Shown: positions 7,716-15,598 of the stretch, piece after piece | How positions within the stretch are numbered: the first letter of the stretch is position 1 | Layout: each line of letters starts with the position of its first letter | NCBI GenBank assembly: GCA_002347485.1 | Contig: DDXM01000054.1 | Coordinates: 16,326 to 63,440 of the forward strand | DNA: 47,115 nt | Reading direction: 5' to 3' | From: Anaerolineaceae bacterium UBA2260 | GTDB taxonomy: Bacteria > Chloroflexota > Anaerolineae > Anaerolineales > Anaerolineaceae | Translations under genes and position numbers: made by a program | Notes under the pieces: generated by a model | What the model saw: the letters and a program-made list of their open reading frames with translations, nothing else | Databases searched by the model: none | What the model was told of the DNA's origin: nothing

Positions 7716-8216
7716 ATGTCAGAAGAAAATCGCAAGATCGCGTTCATTTGCTCCAAAGGCAACCTCGATATGGTGTACCCCGCCCTGGTGATGGGCTGGG
7801 CAGCCCTCGGCAATGGCATCGACGTGACCCTCTTCTTTACCTTCTGGGGCATGGATATGATCAACAAGGCGCGCATCGATCATCTCGAGGTCCCGCCCAT
7901 TGCTAATACCAGCATGAAGATGAACATGATGGGCGTCCCCGGTTACGTCGGCATTCCGCAGATCTTCGGCATCATCCCCGGCATGACCGCCTTTGCCAGC
8001 GCGCTGATGAAGAGCAAAATGAAGAAGATCGAAGTGCCCACCGTGCGTGAATACATGGAAATGCTGGTAGACGCAGGCGCGAATATGTACGCCTGCAAGA
8101 TGTCCGTGGATATGTTCGGACTCAAGAAGGAAGATTTCATCGACGGCGTCAAGGATATCGTCACCGCCGGTGATTTCATGGACATGACCGAAGGCGCTCA
8201 GATCATTTTCATCTAG
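7716..8216 (+). CDS. DsrE2-like (DsrE/DsrF superfamily) sulfurtransferase
   Basis: A 166-residue protein of the DsrE/F/DrsE_2 type. The start IAFICSKGNLDMVYPAL gives the first strand with C12. DVTLFFTFWGMDM follows, then a Met-rich stretch with hydrophobic segments (about 68-100), and C127 in ANMYACKMSVDMFG, at the usual active cysteine position before the last strands. Family members carry sulfane sulfur on this cysteine and exchange it with TusA or DsrC/TusE proteins; some are membrane-associated. AAGGA lies 8 bases before the ATG. It is the last gene of the ArsR-SQR-TusE-DsrE2 operon and is followed by a strong terminator. Confidence 0.85.
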   Translation: MSEENRKIAFICSKGNLDMVYPALVMGWAALGNGIDVTLFFTFWGMDMINKARIDHLEVPPIANTSMKMNMMGVPGYVGIPQIFGIIPGMTAFASALMKSKMKKIEVPTVREYMEMLVDAGANMYACKMSVDMFGLKKEDFIDGVKDIVTAGDFMDMTEGAQIIFI

Positions 8217-8237
8217 TCCCTGCTTCGCGTCTACTCA

Positions 8238-8264
8238 AGCCGGGACTCACCTCCCGGCTTTTTG
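8238..8264 (+). terminator. Terminator of the sulfur-relay operon
   Basis: Perfect 8-bp stem AGCCGGGA (8238-8245) with TCCCGGCT (8252-8259), loop CTCACC, followed by TTTTG. It lies 21 bases after the DsrE2 stop. Confidence 0.85.
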
Positions 8265-8292
8265 TTTGCATCTGCAGCCAGTTTTTGAAAGG

Positions 8293-8327
8293 GTGACATT
8301 AACCCCCTCTCGGGGTAAAATCGACTT
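8293..8327 (+). promoter_or_regulatory. Promoter giving a probably leaderless LCP transcript
   Basis: GTGACA (8293-8298), 17 bases, TAAAAT (8316-8321), then only 6 bases to the ATG at 8328. Transcription would start at or next to the A of the ATG, and no ribosome-binding site exists, so the mRNA is predicted to be leaderless. Confidence 0.55.
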
Positions 8328-9188
8328 ATGGCAAAATATCATATTTATCAACCAGAAGAACTCGCGCTCAAACGCGAACCCGCGCGGAGAAGGCACCCGG
8401 TGCGCACCGGCATCCTGATCCTGCTTGTGCTCTTCCTTTTCTTCACCCCCATGCGCACTACCCTGCTCGTCATCGGTATCGACCGCGTGCCTGAAGGCTC
8501 CAACGCCGGGCGCAGTGACACCATGATCCTCGCCACCATGCCTCCCTTCCTGCCGCAAATGACGCTCTTATCGATCCCGCGCGACCTGTGGGTGAGCATC
8601 CCGGGTGTGGGCGAGAACCGTATCAACACCGCGCATTACTTCGCTGAAATCTCCCAGCCCGGCAGCGGCCTTGACGCCGCCGCGGGCGTTGTGGAAGCCA
8701 ACTTCGGTATCAGAGTTCCTTATGTTATGCGCATCAAGTTTGACGGCATCATCAACATCGTTGACGCCATGGGCGGCATCACCGTCACGCTGGATAATCC
8801 CACCGCGCTGTTCGAAGCCGGAACGTACAAACTCGATGGAACCCAGGCGCTCGCCTTCGTGCGCGACCGCAGCGGCAGCGATGACTTCTCACGCCAGAAG
8901 CACGCGCAGATCTTCATTTCTTCCGCCATCAAAACCATGATGAACCCGGCCAAATGGCTGCGCATCCCCGCGGTAGCCGTGGCAGTGGTCCAGGCGCTGG
9001 ATACCAACATCCCCTTTTACGCCTGGCCGCGCCTGCTTTACGGCTTGGCGTTCTCAGCGCTTTTCGGTTTTGACGCGCAAACCCTCGACCGCAACTGGGT
9101 GACCCCCTGGGTGACCGACAGCGGCGCGCAGGTGCTCATCCCCAATTGGGATCTGATCAACCCGGCCATCGCGGAAATTTTCAAGTAA
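8328..9188 (+). CDS. LytR-CpsA-Psr (LCP) family protein
   Basis: A 286-residue membrane-anchored protein. A short cytoplasmic basic tail is followed by one transmembrane helix (about 27-45) and an extracytoplasmic LCP domain: LLVIGIDR, the conserved GRSDTMILATM, LLSIPRDLWVSIPG (the PRD motif, binding the polyprenyl phosphate), NRINTAHYF, then DAMGGITV, LDGTQALAFVRDR and the catalytic-side RSGSDDFSRQKHAQ. LCP proteins transfer polyprenyl-linked glycans to cell-wall or surface acceptors. The TupA-like gene at 4402 could belong to the same glycan pathway, but they are not in one operon. Translation likely starts on a leaderless message. Confidence 0.9.
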   Translation: MAKYHIYQPEELALKREPARRRHPVRTGILILLVLFLFFTPMRTTLLVIGIDRVPEGSNAGRSDTMILATMPPFLPQMTLLSIPRDLWVSIPGVGENRINTAHYFAEISQPGSGLDAAAGVVEANFGIRVPYVMRIKFDGIINIVDAMGGITVTLDNPTALFEAGTYKLDGTQALAFVRDRSGSDDFSRQKHAQIFISSAIKTMMNPAKWLRIPAVAVAVVQALDTNIPFYAWPRLLYGLAFSALFGFDAQTLDRNWVTPWVTDSGAQVLIPNWDLINPAIAEIFK

Positions 9189-9194
9189 TGCTTT

Positions 9195-9638
9195 TTACGT
9201 CGGATTAATTTGCCTGCTGCTGCGCCGCGCCAACACCGCCAGCAGCAGCGCGATGATTAAACACACCAACCCAGCCCCATCGAACAGAATAAACCGCCCA
9301 ACGCTCGCTTCGATCAGTGGATGCTCACCAGGCAGCCCAAGCAGGATGAACGTTTCACCGGTCACGCCAATGAACTGCATGATCACCGCTTCAACCAGCG
9401 AGGTGAAATGCCGCACAGGGTGCACGGAAGCAAAAACATAAGGGATGTTCCACATCAGGAAGAGCAACCCCATCCCCCGCATCATCGCCTCTCCCGCCGC
9501 GCCGCTCATTTCGAATCCAGAAGCAAAGTCCCCCGGGCGCAGGAAGAAAAGAAACGCTGCCTGCAGATTCATCAACGTCACCGCCGCGACCAACACCCGG
9601 CTGATCCAGACCAATCCCTTAACTTTTTGGTTCTGCAT
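9195..9638 (-). CDS. Four-helix membrane protein of unknown function
   Basis: A 147-residue protein with four predicted transmembrane segments (about 8-30, 50-68, 84-102 and 114-137), a short polar loop EMSGAAGEAMMRG before the second helix and a basic C-terminus. The pattern resembles small uncharacterised membrane proteins of Chloroflexota, but I cannot name a family. It converges with the LCP gene (6 bases between stops) and is divergent from the fadR operon, with which it shares a 200-base promoter region. Its start ATG has no strong Shine-Dalgarno sequence. Confidence 0.65.
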   Translation of the reverse strand: MQNQKVKGLVWISRVLVAAVTLMNLQAAFLFFLRPGDFASGFEMSGAAGEAMMRGMGLLFLMWNIPYVFASVHPVRHFTSLVEAVIMQFIGVTGETFILLGLPGEHPLIEASVGRFILFDGAGLVCLIIALLLAVLARRSSRQINPT

Positions 9639-9761
9639 GTTCTAATTATAGGATCATTTGCCCGATTACCAATACTGGCACATGTGGGGGAATACGCGCG
9701 TCATCGCCCAATATCTTCGGTAAGTTGCGTGTATATCTGTGGATAAATCGTTTCTTCCCGC

Positions 9762-9789
9762 TTGAATTTCTGTAAAAAATCGCTACAAT
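9762..9789 (+). promoter_or_regulatory. Sigma-70 promoter of the fadR operon
   Basis: TTGAAT (9762-9767), 16 bases, TACAAT (9784-9789), 51 bases before the fadR ATG. Confidence 0.65.
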
Positions 9790-9795
9790 ATAATC

Positions 9796-9812
9796 AACTG
9801 GTTTGACCTCTT
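9796..9812 (+). promoter_or_regulatory. FadR-like operator over the transcription start
   Basis: The 17 bases AACTGGTTTGACCTCTT match the E. coli FadR operator consensus (A-G-C-TGGT-C-C-GA-Y-N-T-G-T-T, from memory) at 13 positions, including the TGGT and GA core. The site begins 7 bases after the -10 box, so binding would block initiation. The encoded regulator is FadR-like, which makes autoregulation the simplest reading. Confidence 0.6.
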
Positions 9813-9840
9813 ACCAATTCAGTTTCCGAAAGGTCTATCT

Positions 9841-10554
9841 ATGACCGAATGGATCTCCCCGCAAAAACCGGCTGAATACGCAGAATCCCGCCTGGTCGAG
9901 GCCATCCTCGATGGCGCATTCCCCGTCAACTCCCAACTGCCGCCCGAACGCGAACTTGCCGAGAAACTGGGTGTCACCCGCCCCACCCTCCGCGAAGCGC
10001 TGCAACGCCTCTCGCGCGACGGCTGGCTCGATATTCACCACGGGCGCTCCACCCGCGTGCGCGATTACTGGAAGGAGGGCAACCTGCTCATCCTCTCGGC
10101 CATTGCGCGCCGCCAGCAGCACCTGCCAGTCAATTTCGTCCCCAATCTGCTGCACATCCGCTTGCTGCTCGCCCCCGAATATACCCGCCTGGCCATCCGC
10201 AACGCTCCCGCTGAGGTCATCCGCCTGCTCGAAACGCTGCAGCAGGTGCCGGACACGAACGAGGATTTCACACGCGTCGATTACGATTTGCATTACCGCC
10301 TCACCATCCTATCCGGCAACCCGGTCTTCACGCTTATCTTCAACGGTTTCACCACCCTGTATCACTCAATGGGACTGATCTACTTCACCGATAGCCGCAC
10401 GCGCGACCACTCGCGTTCGTTCTACAAAAAGCTGTTATCCGCTGCGTTGTCGAACGATATCTTTATGGCAGAGGAAGTGACGCGCAGTGTGATGCGCGAG
10501 AGCATTGACCTATGGAAACGCTCACTGGAGAATACATCAAACAAGGAGAAGTAA
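9841..10554 (+). CDS. fadR: FadR-type GntR-family regulator
   Basis: A 237-residue protein with the two parts of FadR. The N-terminal winged helix (about 10-75) carries LPPERELAEKLGVTRPTLREALQRLSRDGWLDI plus a wing HHGRSTRV; the helix TRPTLREALQRL is the DNA-recognition helix and is close to that of E. coli FadR. The all-helical C-terminal domain (about 85-230) resembles the acyl-CoA-binding FadR_C domain (NLLHIRLLLAPEYTRLAI and GNPVFTLIFNGF) rather than the metal-binding FCD domain. In enterobacteria FadR is released from DNA by long-chain acyl-CoA. Its stop is directly followed by the glpD ATG (no gap), so it controls and belongs to the operon 9841-15463. Confidence 0.85.
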   Translation: MTEWISPQKPAEYAESRLVEAILDGAFPVNSQLPPERELAEKLGVTRPTLREALQRLSRDGWLDIHHGRSTRVRDYWKEGNLLILSAIARRQQHLPVNFVPNLLHIRLLLAPEYTRLAIRNAPAEVIRLLETLQQVPDTNEDFTRVDYDLHYRLTILSGNPVFTLIFNGFTTLYHSMGLIYFTDSRTRDHSRSFYKKLLSAALSNDIFMAEEVTRSVMRESIDLWKRSLENTSNKEK

Positions 10555-12144
10555 ATGTGGGGTAAGGAGTGGCGTCAACAAGCGTGGAACCAGTTGGACC
10601 GGGTTTGGGACATCCTGATCATCGGCGGGGGCATCACTGGGGCGGGCATCCTTAGGCAGGCGGTAGAAGAGGGCTATACCGCTCTGCTCGTGGAAAGCGG
10701 TGATTTTTCCTCCGGTACTTCGAGCAAATCTTCAAAACTCATCCACGGGGGTTTTCGCTACCTGCGCAATAAACAATTCAGTGTCACGCGCGAATCTGTG
10801 CACGAACGCGAATGGTTGCTTAAAGAGGCGCGTGACCTCGTCACACCGCTAGGATTCCTCATGCCCTGCCCTCACGATCCGAAAGTTGCCCGGCAATATA
10901 GCATCGGCGTCATTCTCTACGACCTGCTTGCATCGAAGTGGCAGCACTCCTACCTCAGCCGGTCTGAAATGCTCAAACGCTGCCCGGATCTAGAATCCGC
11001 GGATTTGAACGGTGGCTATCTGTATTACGATGCCGCCATGGATGACTCACGTGTGATCCTGCGCCTTCTCGGTGAAGCTGTAGCAGCCGGAGGAACCGCG
11101 TTGAATTACACCCGAGCCAGCAGTTTACTTAAGGATGCCAGTGGTCAGGTTCGCGGCGCGATGCTAGTCGATCAATCCCCGGCTGGGATGGGAGAGCGTG
11201 AGGTGCAAGCCAGGGTGGTGATCAACGCCACGGGACCCTGGAGCGATGAGCTGCGGGCGCAGGTAGGCGCACCTGCCCGCTTGAGAAGGTTGCGCGGCTC
11301 GCACCTGGTTTTCTCCCGCGAGCGGTTGAACCTGCGCCAGGCGATCACCCTGCGCCACCCGGGCGACCACCGCGCAATGTTCGCCATCCCCTGGGAGGGG
11401 GTCACGCTGGTCGGCACCACCGACCTCGATCACGCTTATCCGCTCGCACAGGGCGAACCCTTCACCACGCCGCGCGAGATCGATTACATCCTAACCGCAG
11501 CCAGGGATACCTTCCCCTCGCTCGGTCTTGGTGAAGCAGATATCCTCTCCTCCTTCTCCGGTTTACGTCCGGTAGTCAATACCGGGCAGGTTGACCCGTC
11601 CAAAGAGTCGCGCGCGCACGTGGTGTGGGAGGAGAACGGTCTAATCACCATCACTGGCGGCAAGTACACTACCTTCCGCCTGATGGCGGAAGCCGCCCTG
11701 CAAAGAGTGCTGCCCCGCCTGCCCCACCCCGCCAATCTTGCGAAGCGCAAGCATTATTTTGCCGAATTTTCCAATGGCGCGTCCCCATCCGGTTTAAGCG
11801 CGCCCCAATACCGTTACCTGCTCGGGCGCTATGGCAGCGCGACCGCGGAATTATTAGCCGGAACAGACCCGGTGGAACTTCAACCCATTCATCACCTCCC
11901 CAATATTTGGGCTGAGTTACGCTGGACTGCCCGCGGCGGCGCGGTGGAGCATCTCGATGATCTATTGCTGCGCCGTGTGAGATTGGGGCTGCTCCTGCCA
12001 GACGGAGCGCGCACCGATATGGAAAGGATCCGCGCGCTGGCGCAACCAGAACTCGGTTGGAGCAACGAGCGCTGGGACGCCGAATTGACCCGCTATTACG
12101 ACATCTACGCGAAGTCCTACAGCCCTGCACCGCTCGGTTTTTAA
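10555..12144 (+). CDS. glpD: FAD-dependent glycerol-3-phosphate dehydrogenase (GlpD/GlpA-like)
   Basis: A 529-residue flavoprotein. It has the FAD Rossmann motif GGGITGAG (24-31), the family signature FSSGTSSKSSKLIHGG followed by FRYL, then DDSRVILRLLGEA, VVINATGPWSDEL, the substrate-site strand TLVGTTDLDH, FSGLRPVV and ITGGKYTTFRLMAE near residue 370, all in the GlpD order. The C-terminal domain (about 390-529) is the usual helical cap. The enzyme oxidises sn-glycerol 3-phosphate to dihydroxyacetone phosphate at the membrane and gives electrons to quinone. It lies between fadR and an AGPS-like enzyme that in eukaryotes uses acyl-dihydroxyacetone phosphate, so its product may feed ether-lipid chemistry as well as glycolysis. 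The substrate could differ from plain glycerol phosphate. Confidence 0.88.
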   Translation: MWGKEWRQQAWNQLDRVWDILIIGGGITGAGILRQAVEEGYTALLVESGDFSSGTSSKSSKLIHGGFRYLRNKQFSVTRESVHEREWLLKEARDLVTPLGFLMPCPHDPKVARQYSIGVILYDLLASKWQHSYLSRSEMLKRCPDLESADLNGGYLYYDAAMDDSRVILRLLGEAVAAGGTALNYTRASSLLKDASGQVRGAMLVDQSPAGMGEREVQARVVINATGPWSDELRAQVGAPARLRRLRGSHLVFSRERLNLRQAITLRHPGDHRAMFAIPWEGVTLVGTTDLDHAYPLAQGEPFTTPREIDYILTAARDTFPSLGLGEADILSSFSGLRPVVNTGQVDPSKESRAHVVWEENGLITITGGKYTTFRLMAEAALQRVLPRLPHPANLAKRKHYFAEFSNGASPSGLSAPQYRYLLGRYGSATAELLAGTDPVELQPIHHLPNIWAELRWTARGGAVEHLDDLLLRRVRLGLLLPDGARTDMERIRALAQPELGWSNERWDAELTRYYDIYAKSYSPAPLGF

Positions 12145-12156
12145 ATCGGAGGAAGC

Positions 12157-13911
12157 ATGACATCGAAAAAGAAGGTAATCCCAAATTGGTATAAAGAACC
12201 GACACCCCCCGGCACCTGGCGTTCGCTCTTCAAGTGGGGCGACCCGGCGGGTTTCAAGCACCCCAACAGCGGGCTGGTGCGCCTGGTGATGGACACCTTC
12301 GGGCTGACCGAACAGGAACTTCAGCACCCGCGCAACCTCGGGCTCGAAAAGGTTGACGGAGAAGCGCCGGTTACCCTCCAACTGCGGCACATCCAGGCGT
12401 TTCACGCCATCTGCGGAGAGGAGAACGTCAGCTCTGATCTGTATTACCGCCTCAAGTGCTCTTACGGCTACGGCATGATAGACGCGCTGCGCCTGCGCAA
12501 TCACATCGTGGAAAACCTGCCCGACCTGGTCCTCGCGCCGCGCTCAGGCGAAGAGATCCAGCAGATCGTCACGTATTGCGATCAACACGCCATCCCCATC
12601 TATATTCACGGGGCGGGTTCCTCGGTCACACGTGGCAAAGAAGCAGTGAAAGGCGGCATCTCTCTGGACATGAGCAGGCACATGAACCGGCTGGTCGCGT
12701 TCAACGAGGTCGACCAGACCATCACCGTCGAAGCCGGTATGACCGGCCCGCAGCTCGAAGAGATGCTCAACCAAGCCCCTGAGCGACTGGGCGCGCAGCG
12801 GCGCTACACCTGCGGGCATTTTCCGCAGTCCTTCGAATATTCCAGTGTGGGTGGCTGGGTGGTCACCCGAGGCGCGGGACAAAATTCAACCTATTACGGC
12901 AAAATCGAGGACATCGTCATCGCGCAGCAGTACGCCACCCCGCGCGGCCAATTCCAGACCTGCCCACACCCGCGCAGTGCCAACGGCCCTGACTTTGACC
13001 AGGTGATGATGGGCAGCGAGGGGGGGTTCGGCGTGCTGGTCAACGTTACGCTCAAGGTCTTCCGTTGGATGCCGGGCAACCGCAAACGCTTCAGCTACAT
13101 GTTCAAAACCTGGGAAGACGCGTTGGATGCCTGCCGTGAGATCATGCAATGCGAGTGCGGCTACCCCTCTGTCTTCCGCCTCTCCGACCCTGAGGAGACC
13201 GACGTGGCGATGAAGCTTTACCACATCGAGGGTACACCCGCCGATAGTGTGCTCAAGATGACTGGTTTCCAACCGATGCAGAAATGCCTCCTCCTCGGGT
13301 TAACCGATGGCGAGAGAGGCTATGCCCGTAACGTCAACCGCAAGATCCGCCAGGTCTGTCGCAAGCACGGCGCCTTTAACCTCAGCTTCGCCCCGGTCAC
13401 GCAGAATTGGGAGAAGGGTCGCTTTCGCGACCCCTACATGCGCGAAGACCTGGAGGATTTCGGTATCCTCATCGACACGCTCGAGTGCGCGGTCACCTGG
13501 TCGCAGATGCGCGAGGTGCACACCAAAGTGCGTGGGGTTGTGAAGAGCCGCCCCAACACTGTCTGCATGACCCACCTCTCCCACGCCTATCCTCAGGGTG
13601 GCAACCTTTATTTCATCTTCATCGGAAAAATGGCTACAATTAAGGAGTACCTCGATCTGCAATACGGGATTCTTGCTGCAATTCAGCAGAGCGGAGCGGC
13701 GATCAGTCACCATCACGGCGTCGGCAAGCAGACTGCGCCCTGGCTTGAAGGGCAGATCGGTACCGCGCAGATGGACGTCATCCGCGCGCTCAAACAGCAT
13801 TTTGATCCGCGTAATATCATGAACCCCGGCGGCACGCTCGGTTTGGACATGTCGCCCGAGCAGAGAGAAAAGCGCTGGAGTAAGGACCTGGAGGAATTGA
13901 ATGAGCGCTGA
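12157..13911 (+). CDS. AGPS-like FAD-linked oxidase (alkyldihydroxyacetonephosphate-synthase family)
   Basis: A 584-residue vanillyl-alcohol-oxidase-type flavoprotein. An N-terminal extension like that of AGPS (WYKEPTPPGTWRSLFKWGDP) precedes the FAD-binding domain (about 120-310), with LVLAPRSGEEIQQIV, IPIYIHGAGSSVTRG for the pyrophosphate, and GAGQNSTYYGKIED. In the C-terminal cap lies SHHHGVGK (517-524), the histidine-rich motif typical of alkyl-DHAP synthases, then RALKQHFDPRNIMNPG. In animals the enzyme exchanges the acyl chain of acyl-DHAP for a fatty alcohol; bacterial members are less well defined and some are simple dehydrogenases (the YgcU type). GGAGG precedes the start. The 3' end overlaps the FGGY kinase gene by 11 bases, and FadR control fits a lipid role. 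Confidence 0.83.
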   Translation: MTSKKKVIPNWYKEPTPPGTWRSLFKWGDPAGFKHPNSGLVRLVMDTFGLTEQELQHPRNLGLEKVDGEAPVTLQLRHIQAFHAICGEENVSSDLYYRLKCSYGYGMIDALRLRNHIVENLPDLVLAPRSGEEIQQIVTYCDQHAIPIYIHGAGSSVTRGKEAVKGGISLDMSRHMNRLVAFNEVDQTITVEAGMTGPQLEEMLNQAPERLGAQRRYTCGHFPQSFEYSSVGGWVVTRGAGQNSTYYGKIEDIVIAQQYATPRGQFQTCPHPRSANGPDFDQVMMGSEGGFGVLVNVTLKVFRWMPGNRKRFSYMFKTWEDALDACREIMQCECGYPSVFRLSDPEETDVAMKLYHIEGTPADSVLKMTGFQPMQKCLLLGLTDGERGYARNVNRKIRQVCRKHGAFNLSFAPVTQNWEKGRFRDPYMREDLEDFGILIDTLECAVTWSQMREVHTKVRGVVKSRPNTVCMTHLSHAYPQGGNLYFIFIGKMATIKEYLDLQYGILAAIQQSGAAISHHHGVGKQTAPWLEGQIGTAQMDVIRALKQHFDPRNIMNPGGTLGLDMSPEQREKRWSKDLEELNER

Positions 13912-15463
13912 GCATTTATTAGCCATTGATGTCGGCACACAATCCACGCGCGCGCTGGTCTTCGACCTGCGCGGCAACCTGATTGCGAAAGCACGGGTGG
14001 AGATCGAACCCTACTATTCCACCGCCCCCGGTTTGGCTGAACAGGACCCGGAGGTATTTTGGAAAGCGTTGTGTGATGCTTGCCAGCAGGTGTTGGCGAT
14101 GCCGGGGGTGGATCCGCACAACCTCGCCGGGGTTGCCTTGACCACTCAACGCTCCACACTGATCAACGTGGATAAAGACGGCAATCCATTGCGCCCTGCC
14201 ATACACTGGCTCGATCAGCGCCGCACACCCGGCTTGAAACCGGTCAGCGGTCTGTGGGGCATTCTTTTCGCCCTCACCGGCATGAAGGAGACTGTCGCCT
14301 ACCTGCAAGCCGAAGCCGAATGCAACTGGCTGCAGAAATACCAGCCAGAGATCTGGAACAACACCCACAAATATCTTCTCCTTTCGGGTTATCTCACCTG
14401 GCATCTTACCGGGCGCTTCGCCGATTCTGTCGGCGCAACCGTAGCCTATATTCCATTCGACTATAAGAAACAGCAGTGGAGCGGCAAAAGGGATTGGAAA
14501 TGGCAGGCAGTGCCTGTACGCGAGGAAATGCTGCCTGAGCTCGTGAAACCCACTGACCAGATCGGTGTCATCACGCCTGAAGCAGCCGCCGCTACCGGCA
14601 TCCCGGAAGGATTGCCGCTCATCGCTGCAGCGGCCGATAAAGCCTGTGAGGTGATCGGCGCCGGCTGCCTCGAGCCGGATGTGCCCTGCTTATCCTATGG
14701 CACAACCGCCACCATCAATACCACCCTCAGCAAGTATGTCGAGGTCATTCCGCTCATTCCACCCTACCCGTCCGCCATCCCCGGCTGGTACTCGCTCGAG
14801 ATCCAAATCAACCGCGGGTTTTGGATGGTTTCCTGGTTCAAGCGTGAGTTCGGCATGAATGAGGAACGCCTGGCAAAGCAGCGCGGTGTACCCACCGAGG
14901 ACCTCTTTGACGATCTGGTCAACGCTGTTCCGTCCGGTTCGCTGGGCCTCACTCTTCAGCCCTATTGGTCGCCGGGATTGAAGGTGCCCGGTCCTGAGGC
15001 GAAGGGCGCGATCATTGGTTTTGGCGACGTGCATACCCGCGCGCACCTCTATCGCTCGATCCTCGAGGGACTGGCGTATGGTCTGCGCGAAGGCGCTGAG
15101 CGCACCAGCCGTCACACGCATGTGCCGATCCGCGAGGTGCGGGTCAGCGGTGGCGGCAGCCAGAGTAAAGCCGGCATGCAGCTCACCGCCGATATCTTCG
15201 GACTGCCCGCCTCCAATCCGCATGTGTACGAGACCAGCGGGTTAGGCGCAGCCATCGACCTGGCGGTCGGGTTGAAACTTCATCCGGACTTTCAGACCGC
15301 GGTGAAGGAAATGACTCGAGTGGGTCAAACTTTCGAACCTGTCGCGGAGAATCAACACATATACAACGAGTTATACCAACGCGTCTATTTGAAGATGTAC
15401 CGCCGGCTCAAACCGTTGTATGACGAGATTCGTGACATAACCGGCTACCCACCGAAAGATTAA
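13901..15463 (+). CDS. FGGY-family carbohydrate/polyol kinase
   Basis: A 520-residue FGGY kinase. The N-terminal ATPase fold begins LAIDVGTQSTRALVFD (7-22, phosphate-1 loop), with WLDQR around residue 107 and the catalytic-domain segment AADKACEVIGAGC (about 246-258) containing the expected general-base aspartate, then LSYGTTATINTT. The second half has the RSILEGLAYGLREGAERT helix and VRVSGGGSQSKAG (adenosine motif). Substrate-defining residues do not match glycerol kinase or xylulokinase clearly. The order fadR, glpD, AGPS-like, FGGY suggests a glycerol, dihydroxyacetone or alkylglycerol substrate. A similar AGPS-like plus FGGY pairing is known from the E. coli ygc region. Its GAGGAA ribosome site lies inside the upstream gene, so translation is coupled. 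Confidence 0.85.
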   Translation: MSAEHLLAIDVGTQSTRALVFDLRGNLIAKARVEIEPYYSTAPGLAEQDPEVFWKALCDACQQVLAMPGVDPHNLAGVALTTQRSTLINVDKDGNPLRPAIHWLDQRRTPGLKPVSGLWGILFALTGMKETVAYLQAEAECNWLQKYQPEIWNNTHKYLLLSGYLTWHLTGRFADSVGATVAYIPFDYKKQQWSGKRDWKWQAVPVREEMLPELVKPTDQIGVITPEAAAATGIPEGLPLIAAAADKACEVIGAGCLEPDVPCLSYGTTATINTTLSKYVEVIPLIPPYPSAIPGWYSLEIQINRGFWMVSWFKREFGMNEERLAKQRGVPTEDLFDDLVNAVPSGSLGLTLQPYWSPGLKVPGPEAKGAIIGFGDVHTRAHLYRSILEGLAYGLREGAERTSRHTHVPIREVRVSGGGSQSKAGMQLTADIFGLPASNPHVYETSGLGAAIDLAVGLKLHPDFQTAVKEMTRVGQTFEPVAENQHIYNELYQRVYLKMYRRLKPLYDEIRDITGYPPKD

Positions 15464-15484
15464 AATTCCACTTGCGCAATCATA

Positions 15485-15518
15485 GGCAACCCGATTTGAA
15501 AACCGGGCTGCCTGTTTT
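15485..15518 (+). terminator. Terminator of the fadR operon
   Basis: GGCA-A-CCCG (15485-15493) pairs with CGGG-C-TGCC (15504-15512) with one internal A/C mismatch and is followed by TGTTTTC. It lies 22 bases after the kinase stop. Confidence 0.75.
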
Positions 15519-15598
15519 CTAATCCATCCGGGGATTTAAAAATCAAGGGTAGAATTACATGCAAAAAAAAATGTTCCAACACCCAATGAGGTTCCAGT

